Part shown: piece after piece, positions 1 to 7,903 of the stretch
Numbering within the stretch: the stretch's first letter is position 1
Layout of the letters: each line of letters opens with the position of its first letter
Assembly (NCBI GenBank): GCA_021798635.1
Contig: JAJZGH010000049.1
Location: 1 to 22,132 of the forward strand
Source: Planctomycetota bacterium
GTDB taxonomy: Bacteria > Planctomycetota > Phycisphaerae > WQYP01
Direction: 5' to 3'
DNA length: 22,132 nt
Translations under genes and position numbers: made by a program
Notes under the pieces: model-generated
What the model was told of the DNA's origin: nothing
Databases searched by the model: none
What the model saw: only the letters and a program-made list of their open reading frames with translations

Positions 1-412
1 CACCTTGGGCCAGATCATTCCAGACAATCACCATGGCGATGCACCGGGCCAGGCCCACCAGAATCAGGCCGGCCATCAGTTCCGGATACCCGTGCAAAAA
101 TGCAATGGCCAGAACAACCATCAGCGCCGGCCCGATGATCCAGTTCAGTGCCAGAGAAAGTCCCAGCACCTTGAAATCGCGAAACACCTTTCCCATCCGC
201 TCATAGCGTACCTTTGCCAGCGGCGGATACATCATGAGAATCAGTCCGATGGCAATGGGAATATTGGTTGTGCCAACCTGGAACTCGTTGATAAACTGCG
301 CGGTGGCCGGAATGAGATATCCCAGGGCCACCCCCATGGCCATGGCGGAAAATATCCAGAGGGTAAGATACCGATCCAGATAATTAAGTTTGCGCGATAA
401 TGACTCGTTCAT
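1..412 (-). CDS. acr3: Acr3-family arsenite efflux transporter, C-terminus beyond window
   Basis: Inner-membrane carrier of the bile/arsenite/riboflavin transporter superfamily that exports arsenite. Only the first 137 residues lie in the window, because the gene runs off the left edge. Reading back from the ATG at 412 gives hydrophobic segments near residues 17-36, 50-62, 83-105 and 112-130. The signature [14 protein letters not shown] (residues 122-135) contains Cys124, which matches the Cys in the fourth membrane segment that is essential in Acr3 proteins. The start ATG overlaps the arsC stop by four bases (ATGA, 409-412), so translation is probably coupled to arsC. The signature fits Acr3 and does not fit ArsB or other ion exchangers. 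The family is near certain; the missing part cannot be judged. Confidence 0.95.
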   Translation of the reverse strand, partial: MNESLSRKLNYLDRYLTLWIFSAMAMGVALGYLIPATAQFINEFQVGTTNIPIAIGLILMMYPPLAKVRYERMGKVFRDFKVLGLSLALNWIIGPALMVVLAIAFLHGYPELMAGLILVGLARCIAMVIVWNDLAQG

Positions 413-858
413 GGCCTGACCTCCGCGGCCATCGCTTGCGGAAGCGTTTCGATAAAGGCTCTGATTTCATCGCGCACACGCCGATAGTGGCCCAATGCTT
501 CTTCCCCGCTCTTCGCCGTTTTGGCCAGTTTTGGGGGATCATCAAACCCGACATGCACGATGCGGGTCTTTTTCCCCAGCCATGCCGGGCAGGTTTCATT
601 GGCATGACCGCAGACCGTAACCACTGCGTCAAACGGCACGTCCATAAGATCATTGACGTTCTTGGATGTTTGCCCGCTGATGTCCACGCCCGCCTCGGCC
701 ATTACTTTCACGGCGTTGGGATTCAGGCCATGGGTTTGAATCCCTGCCGAGTAGGCGTCAATAACATCACTTTTCAAATGCCGCGCCCAGCCCTCGGCCA
801 TCTGACTGCGGCACGAGTTGCCGGTGCAGAGAAATAAAATTTTCAGTTTTTGATTCAT
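409..858 (-). CDS. arsC: Arsenate reductase, thioredoxin-coupled (LMW phosphatase fold)
   Basis: Cytoplasmic enzyme of 149 residues that reduces arsenate to arsenite for export by Acr3. The N-terminal P-loop CTGNSCRS (residues 11-18) gives the nucleophile Cys11 and phosphate-binding Arg17. The resolving pair Cys83 and Cys90 sits in [10 protein letters not shown], with the C-x6-C spacing of Staphylococcus aureus-type ArsC. The general-acid loop is GFDDP (104-108). All residues of the triple-cysteine relay are therefore present, and regeneration is expected to use thioredoxin. The gene lies 47 bp after arsR and overlaps acr3 by 4 bp. The start ATG at 858 has no clear Shine-Dalgarno sequence and is preceded by the same GCATATATG string seen at the arsR start. 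Low-molecular-weight tyrosine phosphatases share the fold but lack the Cys83/Cys90 pair. Confidence 0.96.
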   Translation of the reverse strand: MNQKLKILFLCTGNSCRSQMAEGWARHLKSDVIDAYSAGIQTHGLNPNAVKVMAEAGVDISGQTSKNVNDLMDVPFDAVVTVCGHANETCPAWLGKKTRIVHVGFDDPPKLAKTAKSGEEALGHYRRVRDEIRAFIETLPQAMAAEVRP

Positions 859-905
859 ATATGCTTACACCGATATAACAGCCAAATAAAAAAGCCGGAC
901 ATACA

Positions 906-1277
906 TTATGGGCAACATTGCGGGCCGCAGGTTTCGCGGCCCAACCGCCTGTGGTCGCGCTGCAATTCCGGAACCGCCTTGAAGCAGTGCCGGAGGCAGT
1001 TCATTAAACTCTGATGAAAATCATCATCGGCGAGGACAAGTTTATAGTGCATCCACAGGCCGTCTTTGCGGGCCTGCACCAGTCCGGATTTTCGCAGGTA
1101 GGCCAGATGCCGGGATATTTTTGGTTGCGATATTTCCAGCACGCGGACAATATCACACACGCACAATTCGCCGTTCAGAAGCAGATGCAGGATGCGTAAT
1201 CGCGTACGGTCCGAGAACGCCCGGAACATCCGATCCGCCGATCCCGCCGCCACAGAAGATTTCTTTACCTTCATCAT
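906..1277 (-). CDS. arsR: ArsR/SmtB-family arsenite-responsive repressor
   Basis: DNA-binding repressor of 123 residues expected to release the ars promoter when it binds arsenite. A winged helix-turn-helix covers about residues 17-80. The metalloid site ELCVCDIV (37-44) supplies Cys39 and Cys41 just before the recognition helix (ISQPKISRHLAYLRKSGLV, 49-67), as in classic plasmid-type ArsR. The tail is unusual: Cys94 and Cys98 are followed by ETCGPQCCP (116-123), giving three more cysteines at the extreme C-terminus. The gene heads arsR-arsC-acr3. Two ATGs in tandem (1277 and 1274) are possible starts. No Shine-Dalgarno precedes either, and the promoter -10 box is only 9 nt away, so translation may be leaderless. 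Family assignment is firm; arsenite as inducer is inferred from the motif and the neighbours. Confidence 0.95.
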   Translation of the reverse strand: MMKVKKSSVAAGSADRMFRAFSDRTRLRILHLLLNGELCVCDIVRVLEISQPKISRHLAYLRKSGLVQARKDGLWMHYKLVLADDDFHQSLMNCLRHCFKAVPELQRDHRRLGRETCGPQCCP

Positions 1278-1315
1278 ATATGCTCAAGCATATACACTTA
1301 CCGGCTGTACGTCAA
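1277..1315 (-). promoter_or_regulatory. arsR promoter with overlapping palindromic operator
   Basis: On the minus strand a -35 box TTGACG (1310-1315) and a -10 box TATGCT (1287-1292) are separated by exactly 17 bp. A perfect inverted repeat with 8-bp arms and a 2-nt spacer (TATATGCT-CA-AGCATATA, 1277-1294) covers the -10 box and runs to the first base of the arsR start codon. The position and symmetry suit an ArsR dimer that blocks RNA polymerase. Binding itself is inferred. Confidence 0.75.
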
Positions 1316-1331
1316 ATCCGGTTAGACACCC

Positions 1332-1347
1332 CCCCGTCGCGACGGGG
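1332..1347. other. Perfect 16-bp palindrome between divergent promoters
   Basis: CCCCGTCG is followed directly by its reverse complement CGACGGGG, with no spacer. It lies between the arsR promoter on the minus strand and the tRNA-Leu promoter on the plus strand. It could be a protein-binding site or chance GC-rich symmetry. There is no U-tract on either side, so it is not a terminator. Confidence 0.4.
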
Positions 1348-1359
1348 CGTGGCAATCAC

Positions 1360-1388
1360 TTTTCACGGCCCGAGTATTCGCGTATAAT
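1360..1388 (+). promoter_or_regulatory. Sigma-70 promoter of tRNA-Leu
   Basis: A consensus -10 box TATAAT (1383-1388) lies 17 bp after a 4/6 -35 match, TTTTCA (1360-1365). The -10 box ends 15 nt before the first base of the tRNA, leaving a leader of about 8 nt for RNase P to remove. Confidence 0.65.
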
Positions 1389-1403
1389 TCCCCTCATTGA
1401 ATC

Positions 1404-1487
1404 GCCGGAGTGGCGGAACTGGCAGACGCGCCGGACTCAAAATCCGGTTCTCGCAAGAGAGTGTGGGTTCGATTCCCTCCTCCGGCA
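1404..1487 (+). tRNA. tRNA-Leu, anticodon CAA
   Basis: Type II (long variable arm) tRNA of 84 nt that reads UUG codons. The acceptor stem GCCGGAG (1404-1410) pairs with CTCCGGC (1480-1486), with discriminator A at 1487. The anticodon stem CCGGA/TCCGG encloses the loop CTCAAAA, giving anticodon CAA. The variable arm (TTCTCGCAAGAGAG) forms a short hairpin. The T-loop is TTCGATT, and the T-stem has one U-U mismatch. The 3' CCA is not encoded, since TCC follows the discriminator. There is no sign that an integrated element uses the 3' end of this gene. Confidence 0.95.
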
Positions 1488-1613
1488 TCCGCAAGATCAT
1501 CAACGCTTTTACAGGTCTTGAGCCTGCCACATTTCCCGGGCGTTTATTTATCAGTTGTGTTTATCATGTGATGAATTGTCTCTTTATGCGGTAAACAGCG
1601 ATAGATTATTAGC
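1488..1613. other. Short non-coding gap after tRNA-Leu
   Basis: No convincing ORF, terminator hairpin or promoter is seen between the tRNA 3' end and the stop codon of the downstream GH35 gene. Transcription of the tRNA (plus) and of the GH35 pair (minus) converges here. Confidence 0.5.
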
Positions 1614-4283
1614 TCAATGCGGAAGCGTTGAGTTGGCCGCGGAATGTGATTTGCTGGCGCGATGCAGGGACGCCGGCACGAATGGTACAGCCCGTGCCCC
1701 CGGCGAGCGTGCCATGGTTCCCAGCGTGGTGTAGCGTCGGCTGGCGGCATGTTCGATGACCAGATGAACGGAGTGTGGGCTGCGTCCGAGTTGATCGAAA
1801 ATCATAAGCGTGTTTTTTCCGGCTTTGAGCCAGCAGGAGGGGATATATAAACCCATGGGCATATATGGATCGGGATACCGTCCCAGGTTGTGGCCGTTGA
1901 TCCACATGTATCCGCCATCCAAGTCTCCCCAGGCTACCCGCAGGACCAGGCGGAAACCAGCGGTTCCGGGATGGCAAATAAAACTGGTACGATAAAAAGC
2001 CGGAACATCGGGCACATGGGATAATTTCTTCCATCGCCCTGACAGGTGATCCTGCCCGATGCCACCGCGCATGCGCCAATGCGCCACGCGCATCGGCCCG
2101 GCTTTGGAGCCTGGACGAATCAGCAGAACGTGCCCCCAGATTCCCATGGATGCGACCGAATTATAGGGACCAATATATGTCCATAATTTAGGCCGTCCCT
2201 CTGAAATCGCCAGCACCGCCAGAGTATTGACCCCGGCGGCTAATTGCACAGGAATTGACTTCTGTGAAGCTGCCGCCACCAACTGACCGTTGATAAATAC
2301 GTCCGCGCTGTTACGCAGGTGGGAAAATAACAGACGGAACTTTCCGCCATGGGCGGTCGTGATCTTCGCACGATACCATTCATGCAGGCCGGGATAATCT
2401 CCTACTCCCATCTGCACCGGATTAACAGCGGATATCCAGGATTTGTCATTGTAATGCGGCATGGCAGGCGCATCGGCTAATTGCAACTGCCAGGAACTTA
2501 AGGCCGGCGGCGTAACATTCAGTGGAGGTAAGGCGGCGTTGGCGGCGGGAGAAACCGTTTTAGCCCTTGATGAATCACCAAAATAGACGCTGGCCGCATG
2601 GACTTTCCCGGTTAGCGGTGTTTGTGTATCAAGAAGAATTTTTCCATGGACTTCGGAAGCAGAACCCACGTAATCCGGCCCGCAAATCAGTGCCGGACGG
2701 CCGCTTATATTCACGTACCAGGTATGGTGCATGGCGTGGCGGCTTTCCACGAAAATACGCAGAGTATTTTCAGGCGTTTTTACGGAGTAAATATCGGCTC
2801 CGTGCGCCGGCACTTTTACGCGCAGCACCAGATGCGACATCACAGGCTGGGAAAATGCGGGCGATTTGGCCATGATCCGGGCGTTGACGTGAATGTGCAA
2901 CAGCACGTTAGAACCGGGCGGGCCGTAGGCTACCATCACGGTCGTGGAACCTTGTTTGAAAATTCCAAAGATCCGGGCACAACTTAGCTTCAGAGTAAAG
3001 ATTTTATTGATGGCAAAGTTTGAAATTTCCACAAAGAGATGGCCGCCGGCGATGGTTTGCGTGCAATGGCCCGGCATCACCACGCGCTGGGGCAGGTAGA
3101 AGAGATTTTGAAAGAAAAGGATATTGCCATTGGGGCTTTTTCGCTCAAACACACGCACGCCGTTAGCCGCTCTAAACGCGACGTGTCGCACATTGACGCT
3201 GGTTTCAAGAATCCGCTGGAAACTTCGCGCGAAATAATTGGCGGTTTTATAGATGTAATAAAGAGGTCGCAAATCGCCGGCCTGACCAACCGGTGCGCAA
3301 AAATCATAACTGGGACCGACCGGCCCATTAACGAAATAAGAGGGTGTGGTGCCGCCGACCGCCAGATAGGCATCGTAGCCATTTCCGCCATAGGCAATGA
3401 CCTGCCATACGGCTTGATGGATCAGGTGGCTAAGCCAGGGCGGACGCGTACGATACAAATTAAACCAGCCGGTGTGCATTTCGGTCGTAAGCCAGGGGCA
3501 TGTGCGATTCCGGGTGCTCCACGGGCCGGCCCCGGCGGCATTGGTGCCATGATGCATGCCGCTGAAAAACATCGGTACATCAAGCCCCATGGCACGGGCT
3601 TTGGTGTAGAGAAATTTGTAATAAGCGTTGGGAATTACATTGCCCCAGCCCTGCGAATCTTCATTTTCCAATTGAACCATGATGACCGGGCCGCCATGGT
3701 TGATCTGGCCCGCGGCGACAATCGGCAGGAGTTTATTAAAATATCCATTGACGGCGTTAAGAAACGGCTTATCGCCTTCCCGCACGGCAAGACCGGGAAT
3801 AAAACGCAGCCATACCGGCCAGCCGCCCTGACTCCATTCGCCATCACAATATGGCCCGATGCGGAGGATGGCGTACATGTCCAGTTGGTGCACCAGCTTG
3901 AGAAATGCCGCCAGATTATGGCGACCCTTAAAATTAAATTGTCCCTTCTGCGGCTCCTGATAGCTCCAGAAGACATACGTTTCAACGGTATTAAAGCCCG
4001 CACGTTTCATCTTTAACAACCGGCCGGCCCACAGGGCTCGCGGAACACGGGCGTAATGCAGGCTGCCCGACGCAATAAATACGCGCTTGCCACGGATGAT
4101 AAATCCTTTGCCATCAAAATTAATAGAGGATTTAGCGGCGGCGGTGGGCGGAAACATTCCCACATCTTCGGGGCCAAACGCCGCTGCAGGCGGCGACAGA
4201 ATGATCACAGCCATCAGAGCCAGCAGCGCCGAGATCATCACCGCTGCAGCCCCGGTAAATCTGCGGCGGAAATGCTGCCACAT
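1614..4283 (-). CDS. Secreted GH35 beta-galactosidase, copy A (downstream paralogue)
   Basis: Retaining glycoside hydrolase of family 35, probably releasing terminal beta-galactose outside the cytoplasm. From ATG 4283 the product has 889 residues. It begins with a signal sequence (MWQHFRRRF, a hydrophobic stretch, then PAAA near residue 35). The catalytic TIM barrel covers about residues 55-370. The acid/base is Glu208 in QLENE and the nucleophile is Glu268 in LTTEM. Two jelly-roll-like regions follow, the last containing INGHNLGRYPDP and LYIPSCWLK. The C-terminus has an extra, Ser/Arg/Pro-rich tail of about 30 residues. The frame is open to ATG 4406, which overlaps the stop of copy B, but that would put about 41 unlikely residues before the signal peptide, so 4283 is preferred. 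The canonical PYxCxEW motif reads PYCDGEW here. Substrate specificity cannot be read from the sequence. Confidence 0.92.
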   Translation of the reverse strand: MWQHFRRRFTGAAAVMISALLALMAVIILSPPAAAFGPEDVGMFPPTAAAKSSINFDGKGFIIRGKRVFIASGSLHYARVPRALWAGRLLKMKRAGFNTVETYVFWSYQEPQKGQFNFKGRHNLAAFLKLVHQLDMYAILRIGPYCDGEWSQGGWPVWLRFIPGLAVREGDKPFLNAVNGYFNKLLPIVAAGQINHGGPVIMVQLENEDSQGWGNVIPNAYYKFLYTKARAMGLDVPMFFSGMHHGTNAAGAGPWSTRNRTCPWLTTEMHTGWFNLYRTRPPWLSHLIHQAVWQVIAYGGNGYDAYLAVGGTTPSYFVNGPVGPSYDFCAPVGQAGDLRPLYYIYKTANYFARSFQRILETSVNVRHVAFRAANGVRVFERKSPNGNILFFQNLFYLPQRVVMPGHCTQTIAGGHLFVEISNFAINKIFTLKLSCARIFGIFKQGSTTVMVAYGPPGSNVLLHIHVNARIMAKSPAFSQPVMSHLVLRVKVPAHGADIYSVKTPENTLRIFVESRHAMHHTWYVNISGRPALICGPDYVGSASEVHGKILLDTQTPLTGKVHAASVYFGDSSRAKTVSPAANAALPPLNVTPPALSSWQLQLADAPAMPHYNDKSWISAVNPVQMGVGDYPGLHEWYRAKITTAHGGKFRLLFSHLRNSADVFINGQLVAAASQKSIPVQLAAGVNTLAVLAISEGRPKLWTYIGPYNSVASMGIWGHVLLIRPGSKAGPMRVAHWRMRGGIGQDHLSGRWKKLSHVPDVPAFYRTSFICHPGTAGFRLVLRVAWGDLDGGYMWINGHNLGRYPDPYMPMGLYIPSCWLKAGKNTLMIFDQLGRSPHSVHLVIEHAASRRYTTLGTMARSPGARAVPFVPASLHRASKSHSAANSTLPH

Positions 4284-4402
4284 AAAAATAGAACGAGGAC
4301 TGTCAGGCGTCAGCAAGATGAGGACTCCCCATAAGGTCCCAAGATCGCCCCGTGCAAACATAAGGGGTTTCGGTTGATCTTTCGACGGACAGCTTACCAT
4401 TG

Positions 4403-7400
4403 TCACGGGGAACTGTGCAAAGTTGCAAGTCTTCGACAGGCGGACTGATCGATAACCAGATGGACCCCGGCCGGTGAATTTCCCCGCTCATCAAAAATAA
4501 TCAATGAATTGCCGCCGCGTTTCAGCCAGCATGAAGGTATATACAACCCCAGGGGCATAACCGGATCAGGATAGCGACCCAGATTGTGGCCGTTGATCCA
4601 CATATAGCCGCCACCAAGCTGCGCCCAGGCAGCGCGTAGCACCAGATGCAGGGCACCTTGGTTGGGCAGATAGTTAAAGGTTGTGCGGTAAAATGTCGGC
4701 ACGCCGACAGCGGTGGCCAGCGTGTGCCATCCCGTGGCCGGGTCAACCGGACCGATTCCGCCGTGCATACGCCAATTTTCTATTAGTCCCCCCTGCGGCA
4801 ACGCCGGAGTTTGATCCCATTGACTTATAGACATAGGACCAAGCTTGATCACTTTAGCCGCAGGATTTTCAGTCAGGATCTCCAGCGTATTAACGCTGGT
4901 ACTCTTCCAGCCGGCACCCAGCATGATGTGCAATAAACCGTTCTTTGGGGCCAGTAATGTCACGCGGTGACCATTGAGGAAAACTGCGGAATTTACCGGC
5001 AGATGCTGCAGGTCCAGAATCAGTCGCTTGGCGGAGACGGCAGCAAATATCATCCGAATCGCCTGGGTTCCGGATGGACAGGCTATTTGGCCATGCGGGA
5101 CGGTTATCGTTTTCCATGCTGGCTTAAATTTGCCGGTACTGATTGCGGAGAGTCCTTGTGCATAGTTTCCTTGAAGCGCGGCAATAGACCAGGAGTTTAT
5201 TTTCAGATTGGCCACGCGCGGTAAATTTAGATGCAAATTACCCCATAAGCCGCGGGCATTAACTTTGTTGTAGGGACCGATCCAGCCCCAGTTTTTAGGG
5301 CGGCCCTCGTCAATGGTAAAAATGGCCAGTGTATTGGCACCCTGATGGAGATGGACATTGAGCATCCGCGGCGCGCCGGTTTGCACCAGCTTGCCATTAA
5401 CAAAAAATTCGCCGTAATTTTTTACGCCGTTCATCGTCATGATGAATCGTCCCGTGGATGGCGCGATAATTCGCGTGCGATACCATTCATAGGCACCGGG
5501 GTAATTATCCGCGCCCATGGGCTTGGGCCGGCGCACGCGGAGCCATTTTTTATCATCAAAGTTGATCTGTGCGGGGGCGGTTGCGATCCGCATTTGCCAG
5601 CCCTGCAATGCCGGAATGGGTGCCTTTGCAAATTGATCGGCTTTCAATACGGGAGAACTTGTGAAAGCAATGGGAGTGGCGGATGGGCCAAAAGCTAAAG
5701 CGAAGTTGATCCGACTGCCAGGCCGATTTCTGATCTGCATGGTAAAGCCATTCACAGCGTGCGTTATAGCGCCAACATATTGCGGGCCGTACACCACCCA
5801 TGACATTTTCCCGCGCTTGATAAACCAGGTGCGCCGCGCAGCCGACCGATTTTCCGCGAGAATCCGCAGGGTTTGGCCATGGGTTGTCACGGTATAAACT
5901 TTGGGCGGCCCGGCAGCGTATTGTACCTTTAAGGACAGCGTATGGGGTTTGCCGGCAACTTTGTGAAATGCGCCCGCATCAGGCCCTTGCACCGGCGCAG
6001 CAGTCGTAATTTGTAACATTCCCTGTGAGCCGGCAGGGCCAAACATGACCAGTGTGGTGGTGGAACCCTGCCGCAGAAAGCCCAATGTGCGGCCATACAG
6101 GCGGCGAATGGTTATGGATTTATTAAGCGGATAATTTAATACAATGGGCACAATTCCATCGGGCTTGATGGTCAGCGGTACGCCGCCGCGTGGCGTGGTT
6201 TGCAGCGGGGCGTTATTAAAATTGCTGAGAAAAAGCAGCGTTCCAAACGGACTTTTACGGGCATAGACGGCGGCATGGGGAGCAAAGCTGCGGTATTGGG
6301 CGGTGGCGTTGTCGCTGTCTTCTAAAATGCGCTGAAAAGATCGGGCAAAATAATTGGCGGCTTTATAAGTGTAATACAATGGCCGCAGGTCGCCGCCCTG
6401 CCCGACCGGAGCGCCAAAATCGTAACTGGCACGCACCGTTGAGCAGTTCCAGTGGGAAAAACTTGTGCCCCCTACCGCCATGTAGGCGTTATAACCGTTG
6501 CCGCCGTAGGCAATAACCCGCCACATCGATACGTCCGTGAGCTTCGCGGGGCCAAACCAGCCGCCCGTGGCCTGCGGAGCGGTGCCATACTGTGTGAACC
6601 AGCCGGTCCACATTTCGGTGGTGAACCAGGGTGAGATGCGGGTTTTGCTGCTCCATGGACCAACGCCGGCGGGGCTGAAACCATGATGCATGCCGCTGAA
6701 AAACATCGGCACGTCAATGCCCTTCTGTCGGGCTTTGTTGTACATGAATTTGTAATATTTATTTGGCAATACCGCGCCCCAGCCCTGCCGATCCTCATTT
6801 TCCAACTGCATCATGATCACCGGTCCACCATGATTAATTTGATTGGACGCGACAATCGGCAGCAATTTATCAAAATATTTTCCCAGTTGCTTAATAAAAG
6901 GCTTGTTATATTCGCGGATGGCCAAACCGGGGATAAAACGCAGCCACACGGGAAGGCCGCCGCTGTCCCACTCGCCGCAATCATACGGCCCCACCCGTAA
7001 TATGGCGTAAAACCCCATCTTTTTTACCAGCGTTAAAAACGCCTGCAGATTATGCCGTCCCTTAAAATCAAACTGCCCCTTGCGCGGCTCCTGGAAGTTC
7101 CAGTAGACATACGTTTCCACACAATTAAAACCGGCCCGTTTCATTTTCAGCAGGCGGTTGGCCCACAGCGCCCGCGGCACGCGCTCATACTGCAAGCTGC
7201 CGGAGGCAACGAAAACACGTTTGCCATGAATGATAAAACCTTTGCCATCAAAGTTAATGAATGGTTTGGCTGCAGGCAGGGGCGGAAACATGCCGGCGGT
7301 CGCGCGGTGTGGAGCAAGGCTGAATGCCAGAACCATCAAGCCAAAGGCCGCCGCAGGAAAAAATGCCAAGGGTAATGAAAAGATCCGTTTAATAGACTTA

Positions 7401-7411
7401 ATATAGCTCAT
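4403..7411 (-). CDS. Secreted GH35 beta-galactosidase, copy B (upstream paralogue, extra module)
   Basis: GH35 enzyme of 1002 residues from ATG 7411. A GTG at 7426 is in frame, but the ATG gives a cleaner signal peptide (MSYIKSIKRIF, hydrophobic core, cleavage near HRATA, about residue 39). The TIM barrel covers about residues 50-365. The acid/base is Glu206 in QLENE and the nucleophile is Glu266 in FTTEM. Its PYDCGEW motif has the usual cysteine position. Jelly-roll-like domains follow, ending with INGHNLGRYPDP and LYIPSCWLK. Compared with copy A it has about 130 additional residues (roughly 737-870) that resemble another jelly-roll module. Both copies keep the catalytic pair and share long near-identical stretches such as GGYMWINGHNLGRYPDP, so they arose by duplication. 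The stop lies 119 bp before the preferred start of copy A, and the pair is probably one transcript. Confidence 0.93.
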   Translation of the reverse strand: MSYIKSIKRIFSLPLAFFPAAAFGLMVLAFSLAPHRATAGMFPPLPAAKPFINFDGKGFIIHGKRVFVASGSLQYERVPRALWANRLLKMKRAGFNCVETYVYWNFQEPRKGQFDFKGRHNLQAFLTLVKKMGFYAILRVGPYDCGEWDSGGLPVWLRFIPGLAIREYNKPFIKQLGKYFDKLLPIVASNQINHGGPVIMMQLENEDRQGWGAVLPNKYYKFMYNKARQKGIDVPMFFSGMHHGFSPAGVGPWSSKTRISPWFTTEMWTGWFTQYGTAPQATGGWFGPAKLTDVSMWRVIAYGGNGYNAYMAVGGTSFSHWNCSTVRASYDFGAPVGQGGDLRPLYYTYKAANYFARSFQRILEDSDNATAQYRSFAPHAAVYARKSPFGTLLFLSNFNNAPLQTTPRGGVPLTIKPDGIVPIVLNYPLNKSITIRRLYGRTLGFLRQGSTTTLVMFGPAGSQGMLQITTAAPVQGPDAGAFHKVAGKPHTLSLKVQYAAGPPKVYTVTTHGQTLRILAENRSAARRTWFIKRGKMSWVVYGPQYVGAITHAVNGFTMQIRNRPGSRINFALAFGPSATPIAFTSSPVLKADQFAKAPIPALQGWQMRIATAPAQINFDDKKWLRVRRPKPMGADNYPGAYEWYRTRIIAPSTGRFIMTMNGVKNYGEFFVNGKLVQTGAPRMLNVHLHQGANTLAIFTIDEGRPKNWGWIGPYNKVNARGLWGNLHLNLPRVANLKINSWSIAALQGNYAQGLSAISTGKFKPAWKTITVPHGQIACPSGTQAIRMIFAAVSAKRLILDLQHLPVNSAVFLNGHRVTLLAPKNGLLHIMLGAGWKSTSVNTLEILTENPAAKVIKLGPMSISQWDQTPALPQGGLIENWRMHGGIGPVDPATGWHTLATAVGVPTFYRTTFNYLPNQGALHLVLRAAWAQLGGGYMWINGHNLGRYPDPVMPLGLYIPSCWLKRGGNSLIIFDERGNSPAGVHLVIDQSACRRLATLHSSP

Positions 7412-7903
7412 TTGCCGCAGCCGCACTCGCGAAACACCAAAACCTGTAATACCAACGCGCTAAAGCGTGCAATGTTGCGAAAAGGCGGCTTTTCCGGAAT
7501 TCGATCATGCGCGCCGCCGCCAAGTATCATCGGGCATCGCTCCAGTGAGGATACGGCGGGACGAAATAATTCCAAATCAGGAACGTATCGCACCGTTTGG
7601 TGCTGCGGCGGCGGGGTGCGTTTAAGGTGCGTTCCACCGCCGGCAGAACCGGCGGCTTTGTGAAGGTTATCTGCACGGTTGCGTGGGGCGGACATATTCC
7701 CGTGCATATTGGGCGCGTTGCTTTCCGGTTGCTGTTGCTTTCCGGTTGGCTTGCATATCCCGATTGTTTTCGGTACTTTTATGCTAGGTTACGGGTTGCA
7801 ACTGAATGTTTATCCAGGAATGGATTAACCAAACGGGTTTCTGAAAAGGCCGCATTTTGACGTGTGGACTTTTCAGCAAGGATGAAATCCCGTGGAAAGG
7901 ACA
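7412..7903. other. Divergent gap between GH35 pair and PEP-CTERM gene
   Basis: No gene is supported. Visible elements are an imperfect palindrome ACGCGCTAAAGCGTGC (7455-7470, 10 of 16 positions symmetric) upstream of the GH35 genes, a hairpin CCGCCGG-CAGAA-CCGGCGG (7637-7655), and a 15-bp direct repeat GTTGCTTTCCGGTTG at 7717-7731 and 7734-7748. Promoters in both directions are expected, but none is convincing. A TTGACG at 7857-7862 lacks a good -10 partner. Confidence 0.4.

Noticed and set aside
1488..1560. Possible attachment site at the 3' end of tRNA-Leu
   Set aside because: No repeat of the tRNA end, integrase gene or phage-like genes occur in the window.
3039..4016. 325-codon plus-strand frame
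   Set aside because: It lies wholly antisense to the catalytic domain of GH35 copy A, whose protein motifs are unambiguous; no family features in the antisense product.
4284..4406. Longer start for GH35 copy A at 4406, giving an ATGA overlap with copy B
   Set aside because: The additional 41 residues precede a complete signal peptide and look non-coding. The overlap is attractive for coupling, so it is recorded as an alternative, but 4283 is preferred.
7637..7655. Strong hairpin CCGCCGG-CAGAA-CCGGCGG as a terminator
   Set aside because: It is not followed by a U-tract on either strand and lies between two divergent genes, where no terminator is expected.
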